Notes under the pieces: generated by a model
Databases searched by the model: none
What the model was told of the DNA's origin: nothing
What the model saw: only the letters and a program-made list of their open reading frames with translations
Shown here: positions 1 to 12,133 of the stretch, in pieces
Layout: every line of letters begins with the position of its first letter
Numbering within the stretch: the first letter of the stretch is position 1
NCBI RefSeq assembly: GCF_949628265.1
Contig: NC_088789.1
Coordinates: 5,758,886-5,822,885, forward strand
Direction: 5' to 3'
Length of the DNA: 64,000 nucleotides
Origin: Cloeon dipterum
Lineage: Eukaryota; Arthropoda; Insecta; Ephemeroptera; Baetidae
Program-made: the position numbers and the translations under genes

Positions 1-1733
1 TGGGAACCATTTCTCTGGTTTTCAAATACGCAGTTCTAAATGAAAATTAGCAAGACTTTCACTACTTTCCAGAGAGGAATGACAGAGAGGTGATGTATGT
101 CTATGTCACAAAAATAATAAGCATCATTTCCAACACGAGAATTCGTATGGCAGCTATGAACATACCTTAATATTAAGTGAACATGGCCGAGGAAGAGTTC
201 AATAACGAAACAAGTGTCCACCATCATACTCAATGTCAAATAGTTCAGTTCTAAAGTCTACGCCCAAGCAAGGTCAACAAGAAAAGAAGGGCTTTAAAAG
301 TGTCTGTCCCGCTGAGGAGGCAGTTCGCGCCCGCACTGTAGCGTCTCTTGAGCTTTGAAATACCTTTGGCCTCCACCTCGGCGGGAGGCTTCTCATTCGA
401 TTTAGTCCATTTTTTCTCGTCCATCGGCGGCGTGTGCGGCCTCTTGCGAGCGTTCGACTCGTCCCAGCTGCGTCTGGACGCGCCGCGGCTGCCGCCCCAC
501 TCTTGCCGCTCGTGGTAGTCGTTTGTCCTCGCCTCGTTCCACTCCCAGTTACCGCGGCCTGCGCCGTGCCTTGCAGGTCCACCCTCGCCACGTTCCCAGC
601 GCTCATTGCCGCCGCGCTGGCTATCCCATTGCTCCTTCTCATAGCCATCCCCAGAATTCTGAATGAGCAAAAAATTAATTTAAGCAGAATTTCTTGAATA
701 CAATTTTCCAGCCATGTTTAACTTTTCACGAAATTTAAAATGTGTACCTGAGACTGTTTCCACTGATCTCCAAAATTGCCTCCATACTCCTGCTGCGGAT
801 AGGTCCTTGTGTCTTGTGAATAGTTCCTTGGGTATTGTTCTTGAGAATCTTTGAATCTACATAAAAACTTAATAAATCATAACAAAATCAAATCTTAATT
901 CAACCTTTGAGCGTTCCCAGAGTCATTTGAAGTCCACTCGGGTCGTGGCGATCGACTCTCAGTCTCTACATTCTGAGCAGAAGCTGCATGCGCCGAAGAA
1001 CTGGCGTTTGTGTTATCTGTCAGGCTCTTGCTAACGCTGCCATACACAGCCAGCGTGATGGTCGTGTACAGTCCTCGCAGAACCAGACCATCAGTCGGAA
1101 TTTGCTTTAAAGTTTCAAGGGAAAATATAATTTTAACTTTAATTTCCTAAGCATTGCCTTCTTTTCTTACCGAGATGGATTTCCTGTCAAAGGGCAGCTG
1201 TATGTTTCCATTCTGCTTGTACTCCAGAGATCCAAGACTTTCGAAGGTCGCCGCGCCAGGTTTGCTCAGGTCATTGACGAAAAATTCTATCGTGAACTGT
1301 GAAGGGTTTGTGGCTCTGGAAAATATTCTAGTTGCAATTAAGTAGAAAAATAACTTGTCAACCTACCCCAAACGCACTCCGCCTGGAAAGTCGGCTTGGA
1401 CCTTAGCGCCCAAAGGTATGATCCGCACTTCCGAAAGTAAAACAGGCTTTGGAAATTGCACCAAGTCTAAATTGAGTTCCTGAAATTAAAATCAATCAAT
1501 GCCAACTATAAAAACAAATCATCCGGCAAATCAAGTTGTGTGAAAAATGAAAAGCCAATTATTTTATATTTAGAATCGGGGTTTTACCAAAGTGTTAAAA
1601 ATTTATCCTAATTAAAATTATAATTGATCATGCCGTGGCAACAAACAAGTGACAAAAAGCTTACTTCAGACGTTTCGTGCGAAAATGTGTCGAAAAATAA
1701 AAGTTGTGCTTCGTCGTCCATATTGACCGCCAT
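1..1733 (-). CDS. vir: Virilizer (m6A methyltransferase complex / splicing factor), 5' part, partial
   Basis: N-terminal part of Virilizer (KIAA1429/VIRMA), the large scaffold of the nuclear m6A writer complex, which in flies also acts in sex-specific splicing. Coding exons on the minus strand: 1733-1665, 1479-1367, 1315-1171, 1104-905, 856-748, and 658 to about 364; frame is continuous across all five junctions. The start begins MAVNMDDEAQLLFFDTF, and the next blocks (VRIIPLGAKV, FPGGVRLGATNPSQF, LGSLEYKQNG, PTDGLVLRGLYTTITLAVYGS) match the conserved N-terminal domain. The last exon is Gly/Arg/Trp-rich (SQRGGNERWERG and similar). The 3' end is unclear. The frame can read through to a stop at 251. 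Alternatively it can splice at 364 (GTATTT) to a further exon at 250-166 that stays open and ends in AG/GTATGT. Full Virilizer is far longer (about 1,800 residues), so the gene should continue left of the window. Family call secure; terminal exons uncertain. Confidence 0.85.
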
Positions 1734-2213
1734 GAAAACAAACTCAAATTTTGTTATTTTGTCATTGGTCTGTTGGCATCCCTGATTTTCTATGACTTAA
1801 ATCACCAGGCTGAAAGTAATCAATCCACTCGCCGCATGGTGAATAGATACTTGAATTGAAAATAATTTTAAGGTGTCAACGTGATGTAGTATTGTTGGCT
1901 TTTTGTGAATAAATTCCAAAACATATTTATATATTTTTAAATTTCAAGCATTTCTCCATTTTGTTTCTGGCAATTATAAAGTTAGTTTTATTTTTCATTA
2001 TTTAATAATTTAAATTAATATTAACTTTTATTTTAATTTTAAATTCAGATAATGAAATCCACATACAACCATTAGAGATCGAAATTAATTTCTACGTCGG
2101 TATATCAATAAATCAGAAAGGCAAAAATATCTCAAATTATGAGTAGTACAATTTATTTTAACATACATAGTTTGACAGGATCTCATACGCGCATTCAAGT
2201 GACATTATTAAAA
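1734..2213. other. Intergenic: virilizer promoter and HYPK 3' UTR
   Basis: AT-rich sequence between the virilizer start and the HYPK stop, both genes on the minus strand. A minus-strand AATAAA (TTTATT at 2152-2157) lies about 57 bp past the HYPK stop and probably directs its polyadenylation. The virilizer promoter must lie in the right-hand part of this interval or overlap the HYPK 3' end. No coding signal was seen. Confidence 0.5.
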
Positions 2214-2573
2214 TCAATTCGTGAGTGAAATAAGGGCTTCAACAACGTTTCCAAGGTGCTCTCTTAGTGTCCTTTCAGCTTGAATCCTCGAGATTTCAAG
2301 CTCGTTGGCGATAAGATCAACATCCTCTTTCTGGATCGACACTTTAGCCAACTCCTTCTCCTTGGCAATTCTTTCAGCGTCTTCTTTCTTGCGCATGTTG
2401 TCAATGATCGTCATTGCCCCTGCCAGGTCAGAAGCCATGATTTCTTGCTCCTCGGCATAGTCGGTGACCTTTTCCAGGTCAGCCGCGCCGCTGTCATGCT
2501 TGGCACTTTTTTTCTGAGACTTTTCCTGCTCGACCTCGTCGCCATACACTTCCTCGTCCTGGGAACCTTCCAT
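2214..2573 (-). CDS. HYPK: Huntingtin-interacting protein K (HYPK), NatA-associated factor
   Basis: 119-residue protein starting MEGSQDEEVYGDEVEQ. HYPK binds the ribosome-associated NatA N-terminal acetyltransferase and regulates it. The N-terminal third is acidic and disordered. A helical stretch follows (DLEKVTDYAEEQEIMASDLAGAM; NMRKKEDAERIAKEKELAKV). The C-terminal ~45 residues (KEDVDLIANELEISRIQAERTLREH, ending in ALISLTN) form the UBA-like/NAC-alpha domain typical of HYPK. The length is close to the usual ~120-130 residues. This ATG was chosen because a splice acceptor (TTTTTCTCAG) lies just upstream at about 2590-2599, so the open frame above it is intronic or 5' UTR; a non-coding first exon probably lies near 2600-2760. 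The neighbours are virilizer downstream on the same strand and CIAPIN1 divergent upstream. Confidence 0.9.
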   Translation of the reverse strand: MEGSQDEEVYGDEVEQEKSQKKSAKHDSGAADLEKVTDYAEEQEIMASDLAGAMTIIDNMRKKEDAERIAKEKELAKVSIQKEDVDLIANELEISRIQAERTLREHLGNVVEALISLTN

Positions 2574-3159
2574 TTCGCAGACGGGTGACTGAGAAAAATG
2601 TGGAAACCTTGAAACAAAATCAGAAAATAATCTAATTAAATATTTCTGTATGTTAGAAAAAACAACGAACCTCAAAATTTGCTGAAGTGAGATTCTGCGT
2701 TGCGTTGTTGCGTTTTAGGACTTGTGCAGGTGTCGCAGGTGTGAGACGTGAGCTGGGCGTGAGAGCGGCTGGCTGATATCTGATCAATGTTGATGCATTG
2801 CAGCCAACTTAACTTCAATCATCACTTGTAATTCATTCGCATTGCTATGAAAAAATATTAATCGTGAGTATTTTAAGGCAAATTTCTCATATAAATGTGA
2901 CATTTTGTTTAGAGAAATCGTGCAAGGAGATCTGAACGAAATGGTCGAAAATTTTATAATATTATATTATCTGGAATGGATGGCACCCGTGGAAAATGAT
3001 AAGCACTTCTGTCATGGTGGTAATTTATGAACCCGCCCAGTTTTAAATTTTGTCAAGATAAGACGGAAAAGAAGCGAAGTCTAGGAATAATCCGAATAAT
3101 CCAGAATTGAGTTTCCATTAACATTTTGAAACTTTGCTGGTACAAAATTCAATAGCGAG
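2574..3159. promoter_or_regulatory. Putative shared promoter region between HYPK and CIAPIN1
   Basis: HYPK (minus) and CIAPIN1 (plus) are head to head with under 600 bp between their start codons. The interval must hold the HYPK 5' UTR with its intron and both promoters. The 2690-2770 part is locally GC-rich (GTGTCGCAGGTGTGAGACG region) against AT-rich flanks. No TATA box stands out. Bidirectional activity is inferred from geometry alone. Confidence 0.4.
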
Positions 3160-4063
3160 ATGGACTCTTTGAAAAGTGGGGAATCTACTCTGCTACTCTG
3201 GAACGACAGTGAAAGATCCAGCGACGATTGTCAGAGGTGAACAACTCCTTCAATTATGTACATTATTAATTACACATCAATGCAGTCAAAAATAACAAAT
3301 CGTAGATATAACTTTAAACACTTATATATTATGTAATTTCAGGATATCGCAGAAGCTTTCAGAAAAAGTTGGAACAGAAAGTCTATTGAACCCGTCGTCA
3401 AACTCTACCACCCAATTAGAAGCCAACAAATTCGAAACAGTGGTTCTCTCCAAGGTGCTGATATCTCCGTTGAATTCTGTGGAAAACATCAAACTCCTGG
3501 CTGACATCTCCCGCATCCTCAAACCAAACGGCAAGCTCATCGTCCTGCAGCCAAAGTCAGAAGACCTGGAATCGACCCTGGTGCTATCCGGCTTCAACAA
3601 CCCCACCGTCAGTTCCAACCCTGCTTTTGGCGACTGCTTTGAAATCATCAGCACAAAACCTTCGTTTGAGATTGGCAGTTCGAAAAAGCTCAACCTTGAT
3701 GCGCTGGCTGTGTGGGATGCCGTGCAGAAGGAGGGTGGCAAACCCGAGGACATCATTGACCCAGACCAGCTGGTTGATGACGAGGACTTTGCCAAGCCAG
3801 ATGCTGCCTCGCTGATGGTGTGCGGCACCACAGGCAAAAAGACTCCATGCAAAAACTGCAGCTGCGGTCTGGACAAAGTCGTGGCGGCCAAGAGCGCTGG
3901 GGACAAGCCGCCCGCGCCCCAGGAGCAGCCCAAGTCGTCCTGCGGCAGCTGCTACCTGGGAGACGCGTTCCGCTGCGCCTCATGCCCCTACCTCGGCATG
4001 CCGGCCTTCAAACCTGGTGAGAAGGTTACACTCAGCGCCAGCATGCTGCAGGACGACATTTAA
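3160..4063 (+). CDS. CIAPIN1: Anamorsin / CIAPIN1 (Dre2), cytosolic Fe-S cluster assembly
   Basis: Two coding exons, 3160-3236 and 3343-4063, joined in frame (CAG AG|G ATA), give 265 residues. CIAPIN1/Dre2 carries Fe-S clusters and takes electrons from NDOR1/Tah18 in early cytosolic Fe-S protein assembly; it is also linked to anti-apoptotic signalling. The N-terminal part is a degenerate methyltransferase-like domain ([17 protein letters not shown]). After an acidic linker ([17 protein letters not shown]) come the hallmark cysteine motifs. Motif A spans [18 protein letters not shown], and motif B ([19 protein letters not shown]) has the CX2C-X7-CX2C spacing. The ending [10 protein letters not shown] is the conserved C-terminus. 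The N-terminal domain is a little short, as in the fly protein. An AATAAA at 4135-4140 follows the stop. All expected cysteines are present. Confidence 0.96.
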
Positions 4064-4134
4064 GTTCCATCCATATGTCTACTATTTAAATGGGCCCACT
4101 AGATGTACTGTCAATTTGGTTATATCAAATAGTA

Positions 4135-4140
4135 AATAAA
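4135..4140 (+). promoter_or_regulatory. Poly(A) signal of CIAPIN1
   Basis: Canonical AATAAA about 72 bp after the CIAPIN1 stop codon, in an A/T-rich 3' UTR. Confidence 0.6.
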
Positions 4141-7100
4141 ACTTTAAAAATACGTATCATATTTAATTTTAAAAAGGACACTGTCTGATTATGCAGTCTC
4201 GTTTCTCAACAGATTAGTTAGTAACTCTATTGCACAAGAAAATTATTCGTTATTTATTGGTAAGAATTGTGAGAATTGTTCAACTTGAAAGTAAATTAAC
4301 AAAACCTGTTATCGATCTCTCTGTCTTGAGGTTGTCCTTACAGTTTCATCTAATTTGTCACTACAAATTTAGCCATTGTGTGTGCATGAAAAAAGTAACT
4401 GCAAAGAGCACAGTTTTAATTTTCCAGGGGGATTACCTTTTTTAATTGGTTCATAGTACCAATGTTGCCAATGCTTAGACAGGGTAAATAGTTATACAGG
4501 TGTAAAACGGGAGCTACTTTTAGTAGTACGGTGAAACGTAAAATTTAAAATTTACTCTTAATTCGCTGCTAAATGCAAAATTATTAAGCTGATCACTTCA
4601 AGTAGTTTCTACATAACCTTTTCCGTCCTTATATTGAATAATTTAGAAATAGAATAAATATGCCATATAATATTTATTTATCATTTTATCCATTCCTTGC
4701 CGTAAGATATTGCTAGGATATTTTAAGATTTCAATTTAAATTGCTAAAAATAGACTAGGATGCGACGAAAATGTCACAGGTCGGCGGATGACAGAAAAGA
4801 CAAAATTCGACAAACTGACGAAATTTACCATAAAATGTCCATGAATTAGTGATGGATTGCGTGATAATAATTATAATTTTTGCGGTGTTGTTGCGAGGGA
4901 TATTACTAGTCCGCAATATACACCTCATGGTGTAATTTTAAATCTTATTCCGCGTTTTCTGTTTCCTTTTGTGCTGTAGAATAATCTTTCTCTTCTGTTT
5001 AGAACTTTAAAATTTCGTAAATTCCATAATATATAATATCACTATAGATAGCTAAGTTTGTTTTCCTTTTTGCGTAAGTTAACTAAAAATTTAACAGTTC
5101 ATTTTGTATCCTTCCAAAACAGTTAATAATAAGGTGGAGAAGTTCAGAAACATATGTTTGAAGGCGCAACTGACACGACGTAATTGTTCATTAAAACACT
5201 CCCCTAAAATATTTCCATCAGAATCACACTTTTTGAAAGACTTTTGGATATATAATATCTCATAAATCATAAAATAAAGTTTTAATTATTTGAATAATGG
5301 CGAGCTAAGGAGAAATTGCTCGTGATTGTATTTTTGCCCCGAGAAACTCAGTCGGCTTGAATGTTTATTAATTACGGTGGCACACAAAGGCAAATAATGC
5401 AGCTCGTAGTCAATTTTTCTGAGCGCGCGCACACAAAGACGGTCCAGCAGCAGCAGATGATGAATGCTTTTTATGCCCATCTTTTCCCCAGCAGCAGCAG
5501 CACACAAATAATTATAATGGAGTCATCTTTGATTAATCACTCAGCGAGCGAGTCGGCTGGGCGCGCGCATATCCAACTTGTTTTTAATTTTAACCCACAG
5601 CGAGTACACGGCGCGCGGGCTTTTCTCTCGCTGCTCTCCCATCTGCTGCTGCCGCGGCTGCAGGTCCAAAGAAATCCCCTATTGGAAAACATGATCACAA
5701 ACAAAAGCAGCATTGTGATTAATCGAAATAATTTTCATTAGCGAGCAGAGCAGAGCCAGAGCAGAGCGAGTGCTGTCTGCCCGGCTTTTGTTTCGCCTAA
5801 GCGCATTATGGTGTGCAGAAGAGAAGAGAGAGAGATGTAGAATTTATAACAAAGGAGAGCCGAGTCGGTCGGTCCGAGCGCGGGGACGGGGATGCTGCGG
5901 CTGCAAGAGAGAGAAAGCAGCCAGCAGCTCAGCTACTGCGCGCGGCGCGCGCGTTTTTATTTTAAACAACCGCAAATTGATAAAATATCATGCAGGCGGG
6001 TGGGCTGGCTGGCTGGCTGGCGCACCGAGCAGGCACTTAGGTTTAATTAAGGGCGGAGTTAGCCGGCGCAAGAAGGGGGCTGAGTCTAATGAAATCACGC
6101 TTGCGCGCTCGCTTGTATACCTGCTGCTTTTGCTTGCTCGCTCCCTTGCGTGCTTCCACTGCAACAATAGCATCGCGGCACACTTTGTTCTCGCCACTCG
6201 CCGCAGACACTGCAACACTGCGCCATCAAATTGGCTCAAATCGCTCCAGGAGAAATAAAATGGACATTATAATCCATCAGGACCGAGTTTCAAGGGGCTA
6301 AATTTGAAAAAAAAATGGAAACGCATTGAAAACGAATATTTCTAGGTGGAGTTGAGTTTAAAATGAATATTAAAAGAAAATTTCGGTAAATTCGAGATAA
6401 AAATAGACTGAAAAACAACTCTTTTTTGATGCGGTTGGTTGTGCAGCCTCCGAAAGCGAAAGATTTTTTCATCCGGAAATTACTTTTGATTTGAATTTTA
6501 ACCAAATAATATACAATTCTAATTAAATTAAACGATTTTCTTTGCACAATGAGAGAGCTATATTCTTTTGCTTAGAAATTTCCTTGTTGATAAATGATAA
6601 GAGCAGATCTACATATTCAGAATTAAGAAGGGAGGATAGGAACAAACAACACCTTGTCTCTCAACGTGCTTTACCATGTTACTCTATACACATAATATAA
6701 TGGTTTTATCCGAGGCTCAAAATAAATTAATTTGTTTCGTTGGAGACAAAATAAAAATAACGCTATGTTTCTCTTTTTATTTCATCACCGCACCCTGCAA
6801 ACATAATACCGTATTAAAATGAAGTAAAATACGAGAAGAATAAATACTTCATAAGAACAAAAAATAAAACTTGCCCGTCACTTTTTGTCTATCAAAACAT
6901 GTTGAACATCATAACATCTTTGATGGAATTTGCCAAAATTTCGCGACTCTTACACCTTCAAAATTATGTTCTCATTCAAGAGCTATTTTGTAACGTTTTC
7001 GAAACAGCGCCTTTCCATTGGCTTTTGTGAGAAATTCCGAAAATACGCTGTTAAAAAAAGTAATTTAGCAAATAAGTTTTCCTTCTCTCCTCCCTTCCCT

Positions 7101-9139
7101 TTTTGTCGTTTTGCCGTGTTTGAGCGTAACGATGGATGTCTCGCGCCTGCAATCTTGTTTAGCATCCTTAAAAGGCGCTTGCCGCTTTTCATCTTACAGC
7201 ACCTGACAATGTGTTTTCTGGATAAAGAGTGCGACTCGTGCGCTTTGTGTCAGTAAAATGAGTTTTTCCAGCTCTTCTATCACGTTTCTTAATCTCAATA
7301 TGCACAATCTTAAAAAATTCTTGGATTATATTGTTAACCTTGGAAGCCAATTTTTAAAAAGATTTGCTAATTTGTGAGCTACTTTAAATATCGAATGCTG
7401 ACCACATTGTTCCAGCTTAAATTTTTACGAAAATTAAGACATTTTAGTGATTTGCATCGTAGGATACTTTTCCATTAGGACACTTTGATGAACCCCATGT
7501 TTGAAGCGTTATGTTCCGTTCACAACAGACTTACAAGCACTGCGCATGAAACTTCGACACTCTTTAGGTAATGCAATAATAATTAAGTGAAACACGTTAA
7601 TCGCAACCATTTTCTGCATAACGTAAAAAAAGCTGTACATATTCGTCAAAAATTGAATAGATTTGTGTAGAAGTAGAAAGATGCTGAGAGTACCATATTA
7701 ACAGAACGGGACAAGCGGGTTGCATACTTCTATTTCCTGCAGGCGTTTGTTTTAATTTATAATGTGACTCGTCGCGCTTTTTATGGACAGCTCCTATTCT
7801 TCTGTGTATTCAAACCATTGCAAAATTACTTCAAGGAATAATTCAAATATCTGAGGGTGAAATATTTGAATTTGGAATCTGTATAGATTTTTTTCATATT
7901 TTTATCTCTCGAATTTTGCGTTGAGAGTGAACATTTTCGAGGCAATGCCATTTCGTGATTAGTGAGTTAGTCTGACGACGGAGAAGCGTTGCGTTGTTTT
8001 CATCCTCGCGCAAAATATTCCATGGAGAACAATTGAGCGTGTTTTGTCGTTTGCATAAAGTAATTTTTCACCTCGACCCTCTCTGCAGCGGCAGCAGCAG
8101 CGCCGAGAGAGAGGGAGAGAAAAGAAGAACTGCGGAGCCAGTCAAGTCTGCGTGCGTGTGTGTATCAGAGAGCACAATATTACATTTTTTCATCAGCATG
8201 CAGCAGAGGCAACCCCCATCCCCTTAACGCATTACGAGTATTAAGTCAAAGCAGAAGAATGAATGGCGCAAGCGAGAGCGAGAGAAAGAGAGGAAAACAC
8301 GCTCTCGCGCAACCCAGCAGCGACGAGAATGAAAAAAATTTGCGCATGTGAAAGGAAGGGAGAGCGAGGTCTAGATTTTTTTAATTTGCTCAAAAGTTTT
8401 TATGTGTATTCTATGGATGGGTTGTGATTTGATGGTGGCTGCTGCCAAAGAATGGATGGAAACAGCAGCTTGCTCTTTGTGAGTGCGAATTCTGTAGTAT
8501 AAAAACGGATATATAATATTTGTACCCGGGCATAAAGCAGGAAGAATGAAAAGAAATGTAATAGGATGCGAACCCGAGGATTCTTTACATCTCGTGGCGC
8601 GCTCTCCGATTTGCAGACTCCTGCTCTGATGAACTTTTCCGCTTTTATCTTCCGAATTGTAAAGGAATTAAAAAAGGCTCAGGAGTGACAACAGATATAT
8701 TCAAATAATAAAAATCTGTTTCGATATGAGTAGAATTGAAATCTGTTAATTATTCAATCACTTCTTTAAACACAAGTTGTGTACAACAGATTTCATAATA
8801 ATAATTTGGGTCAGTCATTCAGCTGGTAATTTTGCAGCTTGAGTCAAACTCGTCTGATTTTTATCACAGCTCAGGAAATGATAAAAGTCCATGTTCTTAT
8901 CTGTTAATTAATGAACCAAAATGCTTGAAACGTGCCTATTTCAGCAATTAATAAAAATTAAATTTTCCAACAAAGACAGTGATTATAATTAAAACTGTGC
9001 CTTTATTTCACAATTAAATTACGGTCCGGTCGCTTATTGGGGCCACGGCAACAGTAAATCCGAACAGAGAAATTTACGAGAAGCTCATTCTTCTTTTTTT
9101 AACCTATATGCTCAGCACATCCCATGTGCTATGAGCTCA
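4141..9139. other. Intergenic desert, no gene seen
   Basis: About 5 kb without a supportable gene. The part at 5400-6260 is GC-rich and CpG-rich with GCAGCAG, GAGAGA and (GGCT)n runs. Open frames there (for example 5770-6258 plus) are low complexity, have no recognisable domain and are probably chance. A similar purine-rich and CAG-rich patch lies at 8075-8370. The rest is AT-rich single-copy-looking sequence. CpG-rich islands in a desert beside a homeobox gene could be enhancers, but nothing in the sequence proves this. Confidence 0.4.
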
Positions 9140-9474
9140 CCAATAATACCACCGAGCGGATAACATGGGCCCGAGTGACCGCAGGGGAGCATGGGCCCAA
9201 TTTGGTCATCTTTTCGCCTCCCCGCACCGAGGTCTGACAGACATTTGTCCTAAATGCAGCTGTAAAGGTGCGAAAACCAGCGAGTGGCGAGCAGGTGCGC
9301 CTCCCTTGCAGCTCGTTGAGTTATTTGAGAATTTCGAGTCACTATAACCTAACCACCTTTTGCCATCTCTGATATTGGCAGCCAGTGTTAGATCCCCGAA
9401 CCGAACTTCTCAAATATCTCCCATTGCTTTGACACTCCTGGGAATGCCTTAACAATGCGAGCCAACTTGCTGGT
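9140..9474. repeat. Dispersed ~335-bp repeat, copy A
   Basis: This block is clearly homologous, in the same orientation, to 19349-19685. Shared stretches include CACCGAG, GGATAACATGGG, CCCGAGTGACCGCAG, CCCCGCACCGAGGTCT, AAGGTGCGAAAACCAG, TATTTGAGAATTTCGAGT and GCCTTAACAATGCGA. Small indels and substitutions separate the copies. An open frame in this copy (9165-9347) is broken by an early stop in the other, so the repeat is not protein-coding. No tRNA-like B box, poly(A) tail or clear target-site duplication was found, so the class (SINE, MITE or other) is undetermined. Confidence 0.75.
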
Positions 9475-11123
9475 CAGTCTTCGGAATATTTTATTTTTCA
9501 TAAACCTTATTAAATTAACTGAGGAAAAATAGCAGTTGCGTCGACAACCGCTATAAACAATTTTGTAATAATGAATGCAAAAACACTTGGAAGAATAAGG
9601 TATTATTATTTCAACAGCGAAATACATATTATTGTTTCCAAATAAATATGTAATATACAAGTTAGCTTATAACTTATATAGCTCACAGCGTCTAGCTATT
9701 TTTCTAGTTTTCCACTGCACCTCTGACAGTGTTAAATCCAACATTCAAGTCGCCCCCTTCTTTTAAACACATAGAGATATTACATGATATTTCAACTTTC
9801 AATCTTTTTAACTTTTGGTCGCATGAAACTTGTCACCCTCGTTTCAGGCGAATACCATGAATAGCTCAAGTCCAGCAGTGGAACCAAACTAACAACAGGA
9901 TTTACAGTACGCCACTCGAATTCAACTCGAATTTAAAATAAACATCAATATTCAAGAAATAAAAAATATTTTCAAATTTTAAAACAGCATGTTATTTTGC
10001 TCAAATACTTTTATGAGAGTCGTGGCGCGCGCTTGCGCCGAATTCACAATTATGCAACTCGATATGTCCAAAATAGACCAATCATTGCTTATTATTGAAC
10101 TGCTAAGTCACAATACACACCACGAGCAAACGTGGTAACCTGAAATGTCAAGTCTTCAAAACAAAACTTTCGCTGAAAATTAAACAAAAAATTATATATA
10201 AAAATGCAAAGAGAAGTTTTTTAGATTAAAGAATGGTGTTCAAACTCAGTTTGAAGTTTAAAAAGCATAGATCGTCTTTTCCCATTTTTAAATGTGTCAA
10301 AACCCCAAGAATAATTTTCCTTGCTATTTTGCTCGAAACACCTCAAAGCCGCGTTGCAGCAAACTCTCGCTTCACCTTTCGCATACTTCCTTGACACCAG
10401 AATTGCCTATACAACTCTTCCCCATGACAACCTTGATTTGACTGCGCTCCAGTCCTCGATTTTGTTTTTACTTTTGTTTTATGAAATTATAAGACTTGGA
10501 CCAGCCGTTGAGGGAAATATATGATAAAATTGATCTAATATTGGTAAAGGTTTTAACCAAACTGATACATAAACACTGACCAGTGTGTTCTGCTTTGCTA
10601 TACGGGCGCAGACCGACGAAGCTTTGTCTTGGTCTGAATCCAAATAATACTCAATTTACAACGATTTAAAAAGCATTTAAGATACTTAAGACATGTATCC
10701 ATGTCATATCTAAAAATATTTTAACACAGAAAATATACATTTCTTGTTGATAATGGGGGCAAAATATTTTATGGTTTTGAGTATTCTCATTCTAATTCTA
10801 TCCAAACTACATTTCAATGTTCAATTCATCAGTCACCTGCTGTGTATTTATTTGTCTGTTTTACAAAAGCGTAGCTGAAAATTATAGGGTCTCCATTCTC
10901 TATTTCTCTCTCGCTGGCTTTTGTGTGTGCGAAAACGCGTTGCCGAGGCGGAGAGGAATTATGATAGGAAAGGGGGCGAGCTAGGTGGCGGGGCGGGGGA
11001 TGCTGCGCGCTGATGAGATTTGATGAATTAAACCTTTTGAATGGAGCGTGTTCAGCGCGCGGGCGGGCACATCTGCCGCTATGCGGCTTTAATTCTATCA
11101 TAATATAAAAATAGTAAAAAAGT

Positions 11124-11125
<2 letters not shown>
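9475..11125. other. Intergenic, AT-rich, no gene seen
   Basis: Mostly AT-rich sequence with short open frames that lack recognisable protein features. The right end, about 10900-11100, becomes GC-rich (GGCGGGGCGGGGG type runs) before the GA array. Confidence 0.4.

Positions 11126-11209
<84 letters not shown>
11126..11209. repeat. (GA)n microsatellite, ~84 bp
   Basis: Uninterrupted GA/AG dinucleotide array. It produces a long artefactual open frame on the minus strand with runs of Ser-Leu. A shorter (TC)n tract lies at about 11522-11541. Confidence 0.95.
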
Positions 11210-12133
11210 AAGCCAGTCAGCCGGCTGTAAGAAGAAATAATGCAGCTCGGCGGTGGCGGCGGCTCCGTTTATATCAAAGTAGTAATTAACTTTGATGGTG
11301 ACTGCTGAATGCAGAGAAGAGAGAGCGAGAGAGAGCTGCGGATGAGGAGGCGGCGCCGCTGGGGTAACAGTTAATGAAAATCTGGTTTTCCCATTGCATT
11401 CAAAAGGCGAGCGCGGCACAGAATGGATGAGATTCATCTCATCAAATTGTACGGCTCGGCTGCTGCTGCTGCCTGATGATGATGAAAATCGCATTTGCTC
11501 GCGCGAATCAAATAATTTCCATCTCTCTCTCTCTCTCTCTCCCTCGGCTGCCAACGCATCATTCCGCTCTTCACGCGCAGCATGCGATTTGCGCGTCCAA
11601 AGTTTTGTTTGCGCTCGTTTGATTACTGGCCTGCCGACTGAAATACGAGCAATTCAATGGCTCGGCGGCGCTCAAAGTTGGTTAATTACCGAGTGAATGA
11701 CGGAGCTCACTCTTTGTTTCGGGAAAGCAGCCGCCGCCACGCGATTCCAAATGTTTTCAGCTAATTTTACTCGTTCACTGTCGCTGCTTCTTTACCAGCG
11801 AATCACATTTTTAATAGCGGCTGTGATACGTAGCTTTTGATCAGGCATGGTGTAATTGTTTCGGGACAAACATTTTGTTTTATTGAATTTATTTAATTCA
11901 TGGCTTGAGCAATAATATTTGGAACGCTTATTTAAAAAAATAATAATTGTGATTTAACCATTTTTGATTGGTGTCTGAAAAAATAAAGGAAAGGAGGTAA
12001 GTACAGAAAATTCTATATTTTTGTGTAACTATAATTAGCAATCAGTAATTAACGGAAATTAATTGGAAACTGGGAAACATATATTTCTCTTGTTGATAGA
12101 TAATGAAGCAAACCGAAGGTCACCATAATATTG
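11210..12133. other. Intergenic, partly GC-rich, no gene seen
   Basis: The 11210-11760 part is relatively GC-rich with GCGGCGGC and CTGCTGCTGC runs and a short (TC)n. From 11760 it returns to AT-rich sequence. No supportable coding frame; the open frames cross simple repeats. Confidence 0.35.

Noticed and set aside
5770-6258. 162-codon plus-strand frame in the GC-rich patch
   Set aside because: Arg/Gly/Ala low-complexity translation of CpG-rich DNA, without conserved motifs.
8560-8640. Possible minus-strand tRNA with a B-box-like GGGTTCGCATCC
   Set aside because: No A box, no anticodon stem and no matching acceptor stem could be drawn.
10829-11554. 241-codon minus-strand open frame
   Set aside because: It runs through the (GA)n microsatellite, giving Leu-Ser repeats, and has no recognisable domain.
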